DNA of 64,000 nt from Xenorhabdus yunnanensis (GCF_028598805.1 NZ_JAQRFI010000001.1:1-64000), one strand, 5' to 3'; shown: positions 11,998-21,529, counted from the stretch's first letter. The notes: generated by a model from the letters alone, not told the origin. Program-made: numbers and translations.

Positions 11998-12474
11998 TCA
12001 CTTTTTCCATGGCATAATTGGTACGGCACTGATCGCATTTTTAGGAGAGCCATTGATTATTTTGTCAGAATAGGTTAAATAAATCAGCGAATTGCGCTTT
12101 TTATCATAGAAACGTACAACCTGTAATTTTTTAAATACCAAAGAAGTCCGTTTCTGGAAGACGACTTGTCCTTGCTGGGGGGATTCCTTTATCTTATCGG
12201 CTAACTCAATCGGACCAACTTGTTGGCAGGATATAGCCGCATCAGATGTATCTTCTGCCAATCCTAATCCTCCCTTGATTCCTCCGGTTTTGGCTCTGCT
12301 CAAATAGCAGGTGACATTTTTAACGTCAGGGTCATCAAAGGCTTCTATTACTATTTTATTATCAGGACCCAAAATTTTGAACGCTGTGTTGACCGAACCG
12401 ATCTCCTCAGCATGTAGAATCACAGGAGAAAAGAGTAAGGCTGCCGCTACTGCTACTTTCTTTATTGTTCCCAT
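11998..12474 (-). CDS. creA: CreA family protein (periplasmic)
   Basis: The 158-residue product has a signal peptide ([18 protein letters not shown], cleaved before EEIG) and the CreA core: [41 protein letters not shown] and [21 protein letters not shown]. CreA lies near arcA in E. coli, where it precedes creBCD; no creBCD is present here. Two conserved cysteines could form a disulphide in the periplasm. The function of the family is unknown. Confidence 0.93.
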   Translation of the reverse strand: MGTIKKVAVAAALLFSPVILHAEEIGSVNTAFKILGPDNKIVIEAFDDPDVKNVTCYLSRAKTGGIKGGLGLAEDTSDAAISCQQVGPIELADKIKESPQQGQVVFQKRTSLVFKKLQVVRFYDKKRNSLIYLTYSDKIINGSPKNAISAVPIMPWKK

Positions 12475-13314
12475 ATTTAGTCCATTTGAATTAAATAAAT
12501 ACAGTGAAAATATCTATCATTCACATATAATGTAAATTAATAGTTTCAATCAAGCCATTTTCACCGTGAATGCATCTATGGTAAATACATCTGTGGTGAA
12601 AAGCCGTGGCATTATAGCTGAATATGCACCCAAGACGAACGATCAATGGCTTTTAAATCTATTTCGTTGACGATTTGTTCCGTTTAAGGCGCTAAAAAAT
12701 AGGCGGCACTTCAAGTAAAAAGCTGCGGCATTGGTGCCAGATCGACATTCAACACGTCAATAGTGATTTTCTCTTATATTTCATACTATTGATTTATTTG
12801 CCAAGACAATGCTTGACATATTAACAGGTCTACTATTAATTTATTCCAAGCTTAAGCTTGGTTAATTTTATTGTGATTTGTTTATAATATATGTAACAGT
12901 CATCGTATCGAATGAAATAATTTTGGCATTCATGGTACTCATGAAATAAATATCAGTTAGTGATAGTAAGATTTATCAATCAATTGATTAAAGTAAGTAT
13001 GCTGCATAATACTCAGGAAAAAGAATGATGCTAAAGGATAAAAGTTGCGCTAAGAGAATGGGTATTATGGCTAGAAATTAAGGATAGTGTTTTGAGTAAG
13101 GATCGTGTTTTGAATGCAAAGCCCGCAGTATGCCTGAATGGCAGGCTATCAGTGGCCTTAAATCTATGTTTATTTTTTTGGGAAAATTATAGATGCTGAT
13201 TATCGATCAAACTACATAAAAATATGTTTTTAGGAAAAACTTTTTATTTTCAAACTAATAAGTTGTTTTATATTTATATGATTTTCTTTTTGTCTTAATG
13301 ACTTAGGGAGATGT
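12475..13314. other. Long intergenic region between creA and rob
   Basis: About 840 bp without a recognised gene. It holds a degenerate direct repeat around 12566-12597, a mosaic of short GC-richer patches near 12610-12740 that resemble eroded palindromic repeats, a candidate 18-codon frame at 13025-13081, and a small hairpin (arms GCCTG and CAGGC) near 13134-13148. The divergent promoters of creA and rob must lie here. Confidence 0.6.
13025..13081 (+). CDS. Candidate 18-residue peptide upstream of rob
   Basis: A short frame beginning MMLKDKSCAKRMGIMARN follows a plausible Shine-Dalgarno (AGGAAAAAG). It is rich in basic residues and lies about 230 bp before rob. I do not recognise it with certainty. 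It could be a leader peptide, a small protein or chance. Confidence 0.25.
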   Translation: MMLKDKSCAKRMGIMARN

Positions 13315-14196
13315 ATGGATCAAACCAACATCATTCGAGACTTGCTGCATTGGGTAGATAATAATCTGGATCGTCCATTGTCCCTTGATAATGTTGCAGC
13401 AAAAGCGGGTTACTCCAAATGGCACTTACAACGCATGTTCAAGGATGTAACAGGTCAGGCAATCGGTTCTTATATCCGTGCGCGAAGATTATCCAGAGCC
13501 GCCGTTGCATTACGTTTAACCAGCCGTCCTATTTTGGACATTGCCTTGCAATATCGCTTTGATTCTCAGCAAACTTTCACTAGAGCTTTCAAGAAACAAT
13601 TTGACCGAACGCCAGCATCCTATCGTCGGAGCGAAGAGTGGTGCGCAAAGGGAATATGTCCTCCTATCTTGCTGGATAACAAACCCCTGCCAGAGCACAA
13701 ATATGTCACATTGGAAGAGAAGCCGCTTATCGGTACTGAGCACACTTGTAGCTATATGCTCGAGCAATGGTCAGAAGCTTGCAAGAATATGCGTCATGAT
13801 TTCTGGATTAACTACCTACAGGAGGCTGAGGTATTACCACCGAGACTTTATGGGTTACACCATACTACTCTCAGTATGGAGCATGAAGATGAACAGACTG
13901 TATTCTATACCACGGCCATCGAGCCAGAATATGCGACCTTTGATACTAAAGAAAGTCATCCCGTTGTCTTGCCGGGTGGGGATTATATTTCATTCAGTTA
14001 TTTTGGTGATAAAGAACAGTTACAAGAATTCCTCTTTACCATTTATGGTGTCTGTCTGCCAACACTAAACATCACTCGCAGAAAGGGGTACGATGTCGAG
14101 CGGTATTACCTCACTAACCTTGAATGGAAAAATCTTGGGGATGAGTCCCAAAATCATGTTGTTGAATTTGAGTATCTCATCCCAATTGAGCGTTAA
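13315..14196 (+). CDS. rob: Rob, AraC-family transcriptional activator
   Basis: Rob activates antibiotic, superoxide and solvent resistance genes of the mar/sox/rob regulon and was first found as a protein binding the right arm of oriC. The 293-residue protein has an N-terminal AraC/XylS double helix-turn-helix (about 8-105: LSLDNVAAKAGYSKWHLQRMFKDVTG, then SQQTFTRAFKKQFDRTPASYRR). A C-terminal GyrI-like effector domain follows. It is slightly longer than the 289 residues in E. coli. Its stop codon overlaps that of convergent gpmB, and no terminator fits between them. Confidence 0.96.
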   Translation: MDQTNIIRDLLHWVDNNLDRPLSLDNVAAKAGYSKWHLQRMFKDVTGQAIGSYIRARRLSRAAVALRLTSRPILDIALQYRFDSQQTFTRAFKKQFDRTPASYRRSEEWCAKGICPPILLDNKPLPEHKYVTLEEKPLIGTEHTCSYMLEQWSEACKNMRHDFWINYLQEAEVLPPRLYGLHHTTLSMEHEDEQTVFYTTAIEPEYATFDTKESHPVVLPGGDYISFSYFGDKEQLQEFLFTIYGVCLPTLNITRRKGYDVERYYLTNLEWKNLGDESQNHVVEFEYLIPIER

Positions 14197-14840
14197 CCTT
14201 GTAATTCATCCAAGGCGGGCATATCCAGATGTGTGATATCGCCCGTTGTCTCAACTATCCAACCTGAAGCCAGCCATGGGCTATCCTGATAATCCACGCG
14301 TGAGATGGAGCAGTTTCTTAACCGCAGGCGGCGTTCTGAATTGGCAGGAAGACCCAGAATAGAACAGATCAAACTGACGAGCGCTATTCCATGACTTATC
14401 AACAGTGGACGGCTGCCAGCAGGCAGATTGAGGCAGTTTTCCAGTGCGGCGCGCATACGGGCAGATACTTCATCCATCGATTCACCTTCTGGGATCCGTC
14501 CATTTGGTGTACCATCGACAAGACTTTTACGCCAAGATTCTTCTTCTGGTGTGAGGGAATTTAGTTCGCGATTTTCCAGAACGCCCATATGTAACTCTCG
14601 CAGGCGTGGTTCCAGTATGACGTCGCAGCCACAGGCTTTAGCGATGATTTCTGCTGTTTGGCGTGTCCGACCAAGGTCACTGGTGATAACATGGGTAATG
14701 TTTTCTGATTTAACTCTTTGCGCGACCAAGTGAGCTTGGCGCCGACCAATTTCAGTCAAAGGACTGTCAGATTGCCCCTGAATACGACGAGCCACGTTCC
14801 ATTCGGTTTCGCCATGACGAACAAGATAGACCTGTAACAT
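14193..14840 (-). CDS. gpmB: Probable phosphoglycerate mutase GpmB (histidine phosphatase family)
   Basis: The 215-residue protein opens with the histidine phosphatase signature YLVRHGETEWN, in which the histidine is the phospho-acceptor, and has the second histidine in RPLLISHGIALVSL. It belongs to the cofactor-dependent mutase-like clade named GpmB, although family members may be phosphatases of small metabolites rather than true glycolytic mutases. It is divergent from yjjX and shares bases of its stop codon with rob, the same arrangement as in E. coli except for the overlap. Confidence 0.92.
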   Translation of the reverse strand: MLQVYLVRHGETEWNVARRIQGQSDSPLTEIGRRQAHLVAQRVKSENITHVITSDLGRTRQTAEIIAKACGCDVILEPRLRELHMGVLENRELNSLTPEEESWRKSLVDGTPNGRIPEGESMDEVSARMRAALENCLNLPAGSRPLLISHGIALVSLICSILGLPANSERRLRLRNCSISRVDYQDSPWLASGWIVETTGDITHLDMPALDELQG

Positions 14841-14894
14841 AGTTATTTTCCGTTATACTGCATCATGAAATAATTCAAAGGATAATTTATTTAT

Positions 14895-15422
14895 ATGTAC
14901 CACGTTATTGCAGCAACAACTAACCCTGCGAAGATAAAAGCGATTAGCCTTGCATTCGATGATGTTTTTGGTCCGGGCACTTACCACATAGAAGATGTCA
15001 ATGTAGATAGCAGTGTACCTCAGCAACCGATTGGTAATACTGAAACCCGCACAGGTGCTCGTCATCGAGTTATGGCTGCTCGTCAAGTCCGGCCAGAAGC
15101 TGATTTCTGGGTTGGGGTTGAAGCAGGAATTGAAGGTGACATGACATTTGCCTGGATGGTCGTTGAGCATAAACAAATTCGGGGAGAATCGCGTTCCGCT
15201 AGCCTGATGTTGCCTGAAAAAGTCTTGGAAGGCATTCGTGAAGGACGCGAACTTGGCCATGAAATGGCAGGCGTGGCTGGCGTCGATAATATCAAGCAGA
15301 AAGGCGGTGCGATCGGCTTCTTTACCAATGGTATTCTGACGCGTACCAGCGTTTATCATCAAGCTCTGATACTGGCTCTTGTGCCTATCCATCATGAAGT
15401 TTACAAAGAGTTGAATAACTAA
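14895..15422 (+). CDS. yjjX: Inosine/xanthosine triphosphatase YjjX
   Basis: YjjX hydrolyses non-canonical purine triphosphates (ITP, XTP) and so keeps deaminated purines out of nucleic acids. The 175-residue product fits the family: [16 protein letters not shown] at the N-terminus, [28 protein letters not shown], and [19 protein letters not shown]. It is divergent from gpmB with 54 bp between starts, and lies next to trpR as in E. coli. Confidence 0.95.
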   Translation: MYHVIAATTNPAKIKAISLAFDDVFGPGTYHIEDVNVDSSVPQQPIGNTETRTGARHRVMAARQVRPEADFWVGVEAGIEGDMTFAWMVVEHKQIRGESRSASLMLPEKVLEGIREGRELGHEMAGVAGVDNIKQKGGAIGFFTNGILTRTSVYHQALILALVPIHHEVYKELNN

Positions 15423-15487
15423 TCTTAATGTTAGTCTACCTAACGCTGACTGTATATAAATACGCGATATGTAATACAGTAGCTGTT

Positions 15488-15512
15488 TGGGGGCACAATT
15501 GGATGGCCCCCA
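15488..15512. terminator. Hairpin between yjjX and trpR
   Basis: Arms TGGGGGC (15488-15494) and GCCCCCA (15506-15512) can pair. There is no T-run, so it may only protect 3' ends. Confidence 0.35.
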
Positions 15513-15549
15513 CCGAGTGACTTCAGCCGTTATTTTATAGTGGTTATTT

Positions 15550-15873
15550 TCAGTCAGTTAATAACTGCGTTTCCAGCCATTTCTTAACATGATCTGGTGC
15601 GTTTTTTAAACTGTTGGAACCACGCGTAATTGTTGCAATGCCTACACCCAACTCATTTTTCAGTTCACGTTGGCTCATTTGCCCACGTATCAATTCCTGA
15701 ATGATTCTCACCCGAGTTGATAAAGCAGTACGTTCATCGGGGGATAATAATAGCTGCAAAATAGAATGTTGCAAATTTTGTTCAAATGCGGTTTGTAACA
15801 GCCCGACAAAAGTGAGCCAATCATTACCATCTTCTGGGGAAAGTGCAGGATCAATCAAGTGATTTGGTGTCAT
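15550..15873 (-). CDS. trpR: Trp operon repressor
   Basis: TrpR is a dimeric all-helical repressor that binds operators when loaded with tryptophan. The 107-residue protein shows the family core [50 protein letters not shown], with the helix-turn-helix in the second half. Its own start is preceded by a near-palindromic trp operator (15886-15901), so autoregulation is expected. It follows slt on the same strand. Confidence 0.97.
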   Translation of the reverse strand: MTPNHLIDPALSPEDGNDWLTFVGLLQTAFEQNLQHSILQLLLSPDERTALSTRVRIIQELIRGQMSQRELKNELGVGIATITRGSNSLKNAPDHVKKWLETQLLTD

Positions 15874-15885
15874 AATTAACTGCCA

Positions 15886-15901
15886 TACTATTTAACTAGT
15901 A
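15886..15901. promoter_or_regulatory. Candidate TrpR operator of trpR
   Basis: TACTATTTAACTAGTA is symmetric at 14 of 16 positions and matches the trp operator core CTAGTTAACTAG. It lies 12 bp before the trpR start codon. A TATAAT on the minus strand (15919-15914) would start transcription just upstream, placing the operator in the initial transcribed region. Confidence 0.75.
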
Positions 15902-15930
15902 CGGCAGCATATCACATTATATCTCTTAAA

Positions 15931-17850
15931 TTAATAACGTCTTTGCCATTCGCCATCAGTCAGCACGTTAGTCATTTTCCCCATAAGATAATTGTAGAAC
16001 ATATCGTAGGCAAGAACGTTTTTGACATAATTGCGTGTTTCAGGAAAAGGAATGCTCTCAATAAAAGCGATTGGATCGATGTTCCCTGAGGTATTAGCCA
16101 ACCAACGCTCAACATTTGCAGGGCCAGCATTATAAGCAGCACTGGCAAGAATCCGGTTATTACCAAAACGCTGGTAGACCGAGTCAAGGTAAGCCGTACC
16201 AATTTTAATGTTCGTAATAGGGTTCATTAATTGACTGCTGCCGACATAACCCGGAATTTTCTTACTCTTTACCGTATATTCGGCGGTTTTTGGCATGATC
16301 TGCATTAACCCGCTGGCTCCTTTGGAAGAACGGGCTTGTGGGTTCCATGCACTTTCCTGACGGGCAATTGCCATTGCATAACTCTGTGAAATACTTTTAT
16401 CTGACGTGAAGTTTGCAAATTCGTTTTTCCACGCCAGCGGGAAACGTTCTTCGAGATGATTCCACATTTTTCCCGTAATGGTCGCCTGTACACTGAATGC
16501 TGGCCAGTGTTGTTCAAACGCATAACGAGCTAATTGCTCCTGTTTCACGCGATTTTGCGAAGAAACCAAGTTAATCCATTCTGAGCGTGCCCGGTCATCC
16601 ATATTCCAATACAGTAACTCGCGGATACGCTTAATTTCCGGCATATTGGCAAGGGAGCTATCGGGCTTTTCTATTTTATTGATGATCAGAGAATAGGGCA
16701 TATATAATTTCAGGGCTGCCACCATGGGATAAAAACCACGATACCCGGTCAGTTTACGTAATATGGCCTTGCCTTCAGCGGTTTTTCCTTGATTGAGCAG
16801 AATCATGGCACTCCAATATTGCCATTCATCTTGCTGCAACGTTTTTTGGGGCATCAACGCAATCCATTTTTCAAGCCCTGGATGACCAGTATTCTGTAAT
16901 GTCAAGCGAGCACGTCGTTCAAGCAACCCGATTGAATGTGAATGGAGAATAGTATCGTCCCGCCATTTTGCTAGTTCTGGTGTGATGTTTTTCATCAATT
17001 GCCATGCGACGCTATCTTTTAATTGCTGTCGCTCGGTATCATTCATCTTTTGTGAGCGGACAAGTTTTGGGATGCTTTCTATGGCATTCTCAGCATTTAT
17101 ACGGGCAAATCGGGGAAAGATTATCATGATAACCGAGCGGGTAAAGTTGGTTGGTTTTGTGGTCGTGGCGAATTGTTCAATAAATGCGGGGTTATGTTGC
17201 AACTTTATCAAACTTGCTCCCAGACTCTGATAACTCAATGGCAAACGCTTGGCAAGATAGGTAACCTGTTTGGTGTTATTGGTTTTCATTACCAATTGGA
17301 TACGCTGCAAAATTAAATTTGTAGAGAGGTATCCAGCCTGCTCCCAGACATTGAATAGTTTATTGCAATCATCAGGCAGTGAGTTGCCGTCCAGCCAAAT
17401 TTCTTGTGCTCCTTTCCAGGCGACTTGCTGGTGTCCTGTTGCCCATTGCGCAAAGTAATAATTACAGCGTGCTTTAATTGTATTTGGAGGGCTGGAACTG
17501 AATGCCAGAATGCCGTTCCAGTCACCATTATTGGCCAGTGTATTGATAAATTGCGGAGTCAGTGAACGCGCTAATGGCAGAGTAGGGTAAGTATTAATAA
17601 AGTAGTGTACTTGCTGAGGAGTTACAATTGCCAAATCCTGAGATAATTGACGGTGTTCGAGATAGGGGTACAGCGGGTAATTTTTCAGCGTTGGCATCAA
17701 CCGCGCCACTTCCGCCATATTTTTTGCGTTCCATGCCTGCTGTATTTCTTTATATCGCTGACGTTGAGCATCCAGAGAATCAGCATGTGCCGCTCCAGCA
17801 ACAACAGAAACCATACTTACAGCCATAACGAAATGCTGCCACTTATTCAT
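15931..17850 (-). CDS. slt: Soluble lytic murein transglycosylase Slt70
   Basis: Slt cleaves the MurNAc-GlcNAc bond of peptidoglycan with formation of 1,6-anhydromuramic acid, in the periplasm. The 639-residue product has a signal peptide ending AGAAHA before DSLDAQ, a long alpha-helical ring domain, and a C-terminal lysozyme-like domain with the catalytic glutamate in AIARQESAWNP plus the motifs GASGLMQIMPKTA and AAYNAGPANVERWL. The ATG at 17850 sits at better spacing from GGAGGAG; a GTG at 17856 would add two residues. Gene order slt-trpR is that of E. coli. Confidence 0.95.
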   Translation of the reverse strand: MNKWQHFVMAVSMVSVVAGAAHADSLDAQRQRYKEIQQAWNAKNMAEVARLMPTLKNYPLYPYLEHRQLSQDLAIVTPQQVHYFINTYPTLPLARSLTPQFINTLANNGDWNGILAFSSSPPNTIKARCNYYFAQWATGHQQVAWKGAQEIWLDGNSLPDDCNKLFNVWEQAGYLSTNLILQRIQLVMKTNNTKQVTYLAKRLPLSYQSLGASLIKLQHNPAFIEQFATTTKPTNFTRSVIMIIFPRFARINAENAIESIPKLVRSQKMNDTERQQLKDSVAWQLMKNITPELAKWRDDTILHSHSIGLLERRARLTLQNTGHPGLEKWIALMPQKTLQQDEWQYWSAMILLNQGKTAEGKAILRKLTGYRGFYPMVAALKLYMPYSLIINKIEKPDSSLANMPEIKRIRELLYWNMDDRARSEWINLVSSQNRVKQEQLARYAFEQHWPAFSVQATITGKMWNHLEERFPLAWKNEFANFTSDKSISQSYAMAIARQESAWNPQARSSKGASGLMQIMPKTAEYTVKSKKIPGYVGSSQLMNPITNIKIGTAYLDSVYQRFGNNRILASAAYNAGPANVERWLANTSGNIDPIAFIESIPFPETRNYVKNVLAYDMFYNYLMGKMTNVLTDGEWQRRY

Positions 17851-17977
17851 TGCCACATACTCCTCCAGAAGACGACTATCAATATCTCAATACCCAAGTG
17901 CATTGTCTAAATGCTATGTAATTATAATCATATTATTGATACAAGTTATTACAATTGGTGAAGACAGAACGGAACGC

Positions 17978-18035
17978 ATTGGAATAGTGTTATTTGATTG
18001 GAATAGTGTTATTTGATTGGAATAGTGTTATTTGA
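17978..18035. repeat. Three tandem 19-bp units
   Basis: The unit ATTGGAATAGTGTTATTTG recurs three times with a 19-bp period, starting near 17978, 17997 and 18016, with no visible mismatches. Confidence 0.92.
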
Positions 18036-18101
18036 AAAGAGCAGCGGCAATCCTGTTTGTTTTCCATTCCGTAGCGAATACAATCAACACGCTGGAATGG
18101 C

Positions 18102-18131
18102 GATACTGTCCATAATGATACTGTCCATAAA
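18102..18131. repeat. Two tandem 15-bp units
   Basis: GATACTGTCCATAAT at 18102-18116 is followed by GATACTGTCCATAAA at 18117-18131. Confidence 0.9.
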
Positions 18132-18315
18132 CAGACGTTCCATTCAGATGATCTTTACCGTTTGCGGCCACGGAATGCCTAAATTTAACTCTAATTAGGT
18201 GGAGACATCATACGTAAAAACACGCTACGTAAAATTTAGGGTAAAATACGCCATTCAAGTCCTATAAACGCAAACAATTTTGAAAATTTCCTGATTAATT
18301 AAAAGGTAAAATACA

Positions 18316-19983
18316 TTGGCTCAATATGTTTATAGTATGCATCGGGTGGGTAAAATTGTGCCCCCGAAAAGGCATATTCTGAAAAATATTTCTCTGAGTT
18401 TTTTCCCTGGAGCAAAAATCGGTGTTCTCGGCCTGAATGGTGCAGGTAAATCTACCTTACTGCGCATCATGGCGGGTATTGATAAAGATATTGAGGGAGA
18501 AGCTCGCCCACAACCGGGCATTAAAATCGGCTATCTACCGCAGGAACCTAAACTTAATCCTGAACATACCGTTCGTGAAGCAGTGGAAGAAGCTGTTAGC
18601 GAAGTCAAAAATGCCCTGACTCGCCTTGATGAAGTCTATGCTGCTTATGCTGAGCCGGAAGCGGATTTTGATAAGCTGGCAAAAGAGCAGGGTGAGCTGG
18701 AAGCGATTATCCAATCTCATGACGGACACAATCTGGAAAACCAGCTTGAGCGAGCGGCTGATGCCCTGCGTCTACCTGCATGGGATGCTAAGATTGAACT
18801 CCTGTCCGGTGGTGAGCGTCGTCGTGTAGCGATTTGTCGCCTGTTACTGGAAAAACCAGACATGCTGTTACTCGACGAACCGACTAACCACCTTGATGCT
18901 GAATCTGTCGCATGGTTAGAACGCTTCCTGCATGATTATGAAGGCACTGTGGTTGCGATTACCCACGATCGTTACTTCCTTGATAACGTTGCTGGCTGGA
19001 TCTTGGAGCTTGATCGTGGTGAAGGCATTCCATGGGAAGGCAACTACTCCTCATGGCTGGAACAAAAAGATGCTCGTCTGGCACAGGAAGCAGCGTCAGA
19101 AGCGGCTCGCCGTAAATCCATTGAGAAAGAACTTGAGTGGGTTCGCCAAAATCCGAAAGGACGTCAGGCAAAAGGCAAGGCACGTCTGGCTCGCTTTGAA
19201 GAACTTAATAACGTCGACTACCAGAAGCGCAATGAAACCAGTGAATTGTTCATTCCACCTGGCCCACGTTTGGGGGACAAGGTACTGGAAGTCACCAATC
19301 TGACCAAATCTTATAGTGATCGCGTTCTGATCGACAACTTGAGTTTCTCTCTGCCTAAAGGAGCGATTGTTGGGATCATCGGTCCGAACGGGGCGGGTAA
19401 ATCAACTCTGTTCCGTATGTTGTCCGGTCAAGAGCAGCCAGATTCTGGTTCGATTACACTGGGTGAAACGGTTAAATTGGCGTCTGTTGATCAGTTCCGC
19501 GATAACATGGATGACAGCAAAACCGTTTGGGAAGAAGTTTCAGGCGGTCAAGACATCATGCGCATTGGCAACTTTGAAATTCCAAGCCGTGCCTATGTTG
19601 GCCGCTTTAACTTCAAAGGCGTAGATCAAGGCAAGCGTGTTGGCGAATTGTCTGGTGGTGAACGTGGTCGTTTGCATTTATCCAAACTGCTGCAAGTTGG
19701 CGGCAACATGCTGCTGCTTGACGAACCAACCAACGATTTGGACATTGAAACTCTGCGTGCTTTGGAAAACGCCCTGCTGGAATTTCCGGGCTGTGCAATG
19801 GTTATTTCCCATGACCGTTGGTTCCTTGACCGTATCGCAACACACATCATTGATTATCAGGATGAAGGTAAAGTTTCCTTCTTTGAAGGGAACTTTAGTG
19901 AATACGAAGATTATAAGAAGCGAACTCTGGGGGCTGAAGCACTGGAGCCTCACCGCATCAAATATAAAAAGATCAGCAAGTAA
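18316..19983 (+). CDS. ettA: Energy-dependent translational throttle protein EttA (ABC-F)
   Basis: EttA binds the ribosomal E site and gates entry into the elongation cycle in response to the ATP/ADP ratio. The 555-residue protein has two ABC domains with intact Walker A (GLNGAGKST, GPNGAGKST), signature (LSGGERRR, LSGGERGR) and Walker B (LLLDEPTNHLD, LLLDEPTNDLD) motifs. Between them is the ABC-F linker with the ERRR-like charged helix. There are no membrane segments. The start is a TTG at 18316 (reading MAQYVYSMHRVGKIVPPKRH), preceded by AAAAGG; the next ATG would remove conserved residues. The order relative to slt and nadR is that of E. coli. Confidence 0.96.
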   Translation: MAQYVYSMHRVGKIVPPKRHILKNISLSFFPGAKIGVLGLNGAGKSTLLRIMAGIDKDIEGEARPQPGIKIGYLPQEPKLNPEHTVREAVEEAVSEVKNALTRLDEVYAAYAEPEADFDKLAKEQGELEAIIQSHDGHNLENQLERAADALRLPAWDAKIELLSGGERRRVAICRLLLEKPDMLLLDEPTNHLDAESVAWLERFLHDYEGTVVAITHDRYFLDNVAGWILELDRGEGIPWEGNYSSWLEQKDARLAQEAASEAARRKSIEKELEWVRQNPKGRQAKGKARLARFEELNNVDYQKRNETSELFIPPGPRLGDKVLEVTNLTKSYSDRVLIDNLSFSLPKGAIVGIIGPNGAGKSTLFRMLSGQEQPDSGSITLGETVKLASVDQFRDNMDDSKTVWEEVSGGQDIMRIGNFEIPSRAYVGRFNFKGVDQGKRVGELSGGERGRLHLSKLLQVGGNMLLLDEPTNDLDIETLRALENALLEFPGCAMVISHDRWFLDRIATHIIDYQDEGKVSFFEGNFSEYEDYKKRTLGAEALEPHRIKYKKISK

Positions 19984-19984
19984 G

Positions 19985-20060
19985 TCTGATAGCAAGTAAA
20001 TTTGATGGGTAGTAAATTTGATAGATAGAAAATTAAATAGATAGAAAATTAAATAGATAG
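19985..20060. repeat. Diverged tandem repeats after ettA
   Basis: Units such as AAATTTGAT(G/A)G(G/A)TAG and GATAGAAAATTAAATA recur in series between the stop codon and the terminator. The last two 17-bp units are nearly exact. Confidence 0.75.
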
Positions 20061-20092
20061 AAAAAACGGCCTGATGTCAGGCCGTTTTTTAT
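20061..20092. terminator. ettA terminator, bidirectional
   Basis: Arms AAAAAACGGCCTGA and TCAGGCCGTTTTTT pair with only two bases between them and supply a T-run in both directions. It separates ettA from the convergent ABC-like gene. Confidence 0.92.
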
Positions 20093-20123
20093 TGATAATC
20101 ACTAAATTATTGCACTAACTACA

Positions 20124-20852
20124 TTACTGCACTAAAACTCGTTGTTCCATAACGGGTTCATAAGTTTTAACAGCCTTTCCCCTAGCTAAAGTGATAACGC
20201 TACTTGCATGCTGCACCAAGCGTTTATCTTGGGAGGCAATGACAACTGTGCCTTTTTGTTCATGTGCAATAAATTTACAGATATTAATGAATGTCTGAAA
20301 TGCCTGATGATCTAAATTGCGTGTCGGGTCATCTGCAAATAAATATTCAGGTCTTCTGACTATGGCTTTCGCCATTGCAGCCAGCTGTTTCTCGTTTTCA
20401 GACAGTTCCCCTGGATAATAACGGCTCTTATCGCCTAATTTCACAACATCCAACGATTTCAGCGCGATTTTTTCTGCTTGTTCGCGAGAAAGTGATAATC
20501 CATAAGACGTTGATAATAACAAGTTATCTAATAGCGTGAGTTCACTAAATAAGTTGAAATCTTGGAAAATAAACCCACTGTTTTCACTATGAAACTTTCC
20601 TAATTCTACATCATTCATTAGTTTCAACTTGTTATTATTAATTAATACATCTCCTTGATCTGGTTGTAACATACCCGACGCAATCGACAATATTGTACGG
20701 TTAGTCGATGCCTTCGGCCCTGTTATCAAAGTAATTTCACCTGGTATAATAGAAAATGTGATATCTGAAATCATTTCATGATTAACTGTAGCACCAGTTA
20801 AACCATATGAAATATTGATAACCTCAATCGATTTAAATTGATTTAAGTTCAT
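20124..20852 (-). CDS. ABC transporter ATP-binding-like protein with degenerate catalytic motifs
   Basis: The 242-residue protein aligns with the LolD/MacB type of nucleotide-binding domain, but every catalytic element is altered. Walker A reads GPKASTNRT (residues 45-53), with Asn51 in place of the invariant lysine. The signature is LSENEKQ instead of LSGGEKQ. Walker B is LFADDPTRNLD, with Asp175 replacing the catalytic glutamate. The switch histidine is Gln208 (IASQDK). The Q-loop glutamine (Gln97 in FIFQDFNL) is kept. The frame is full length and uninterrupted, so it is a candidate pseudo-ATPase rather than simple debris. No permease partner is adjacent. It lies between ettA and nadR in AT-rich DNA, a position unoccupied in E. 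coli. Function unknown. Confidence 0.8.
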   Translation of the reverse strand: MNLNQFKSIEVINISYGLTGATVNHEMISDITFSIIPGEITLITGPKASTNRTILSIASGMLQPDQGDVLINNNKLKLMNDVELGKFHSENSGFIFQDFNLFSELTLLDNLLLSTSYGLSLSREQAEKIALKSLDVVKLGDKSRYYPGELSENEKQLAAMAKAIVRRPEYLFADDPTRNLDHQAFQTFINICKFIAHEQKGTVVIASQDKRLVQHASSVITLARGKAVKTYEPVMEQRVLVQ

Positions 20853-21529
20853 ATTCTCAACACAATTAGGTTAAAAGATTAAAGCTTTTTCCTTAACATA
20901 TGCTGTCTAAATCCATTCGTAATAACATTAATGTCCTTATGGCATTATACGAATAAAAATAGTCTATATGTGAAACATCTTCACCAAAGATATGCTCATC
21001 TTATGTCAATTATTATTTACAATGACTATCTAATAAATGAGATGTTTCTTAGTCTTAGAATAAAAAATCAAGAATATTAATAAATTATGCTTAAGACAAT
21101 GCTTAAAACAAATAAAAATAGCATAAGTTCTTCTATTTTTATTCCACTTTGATAATAAGGAAAAAAGTCATTTTATATTTTGTTAATGTTTTAAAGCTAC
21201 TTCTCATTACCTCCATTATTGATAAAAACACCTAGAATATTTGTGGATTTGTTAATGACTAATAAATTTTATATAAATAAATCAATAGGTCTGTTCATTA
21301 AATGACTTATTTCCATGTAATTCAAGTCAAAACAGTAAAATTAAAGTATCAAAAAATATTATTATCACAATTTATTTTATTATCATTGTAAAAATAACTA
21401 AAGTTAACATTTGATTCAATGTTAAAATGGTATGTATACAAGGTGATAAAGATTGTAGTGAATAATAAGTCACTATCAATTAATCATGATAATAATATAA
21501 GTGTAATCTATTTTATATATAAAAGTTAG
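20853..21529. other. AT-rich intergenic region
   Basis: About 680 bp of very AT-rich sequence between the ABC-like gene and nadR. I see no gene, no strong hairpin and no recognisable mobile element. Confidence 0.6.

Larger units (their letters stand above)
17851..18315. other. Intergenic region between slt and ettA with tandem repeats
   Basis: The region contains the divergent promoters of slt and ettA and two sets of tandem repeats (17978-18035 and 18102-18131). No gene is visible. Confidence 0.6.

Noticed and set aside
12610-12760. GC-richer patches between creA and rob that look like an eroded gene
   Set aside because: No frame gave a recognisable protein segment. They may be remnants of palindromic repeats, but the arms are too diverged to define.
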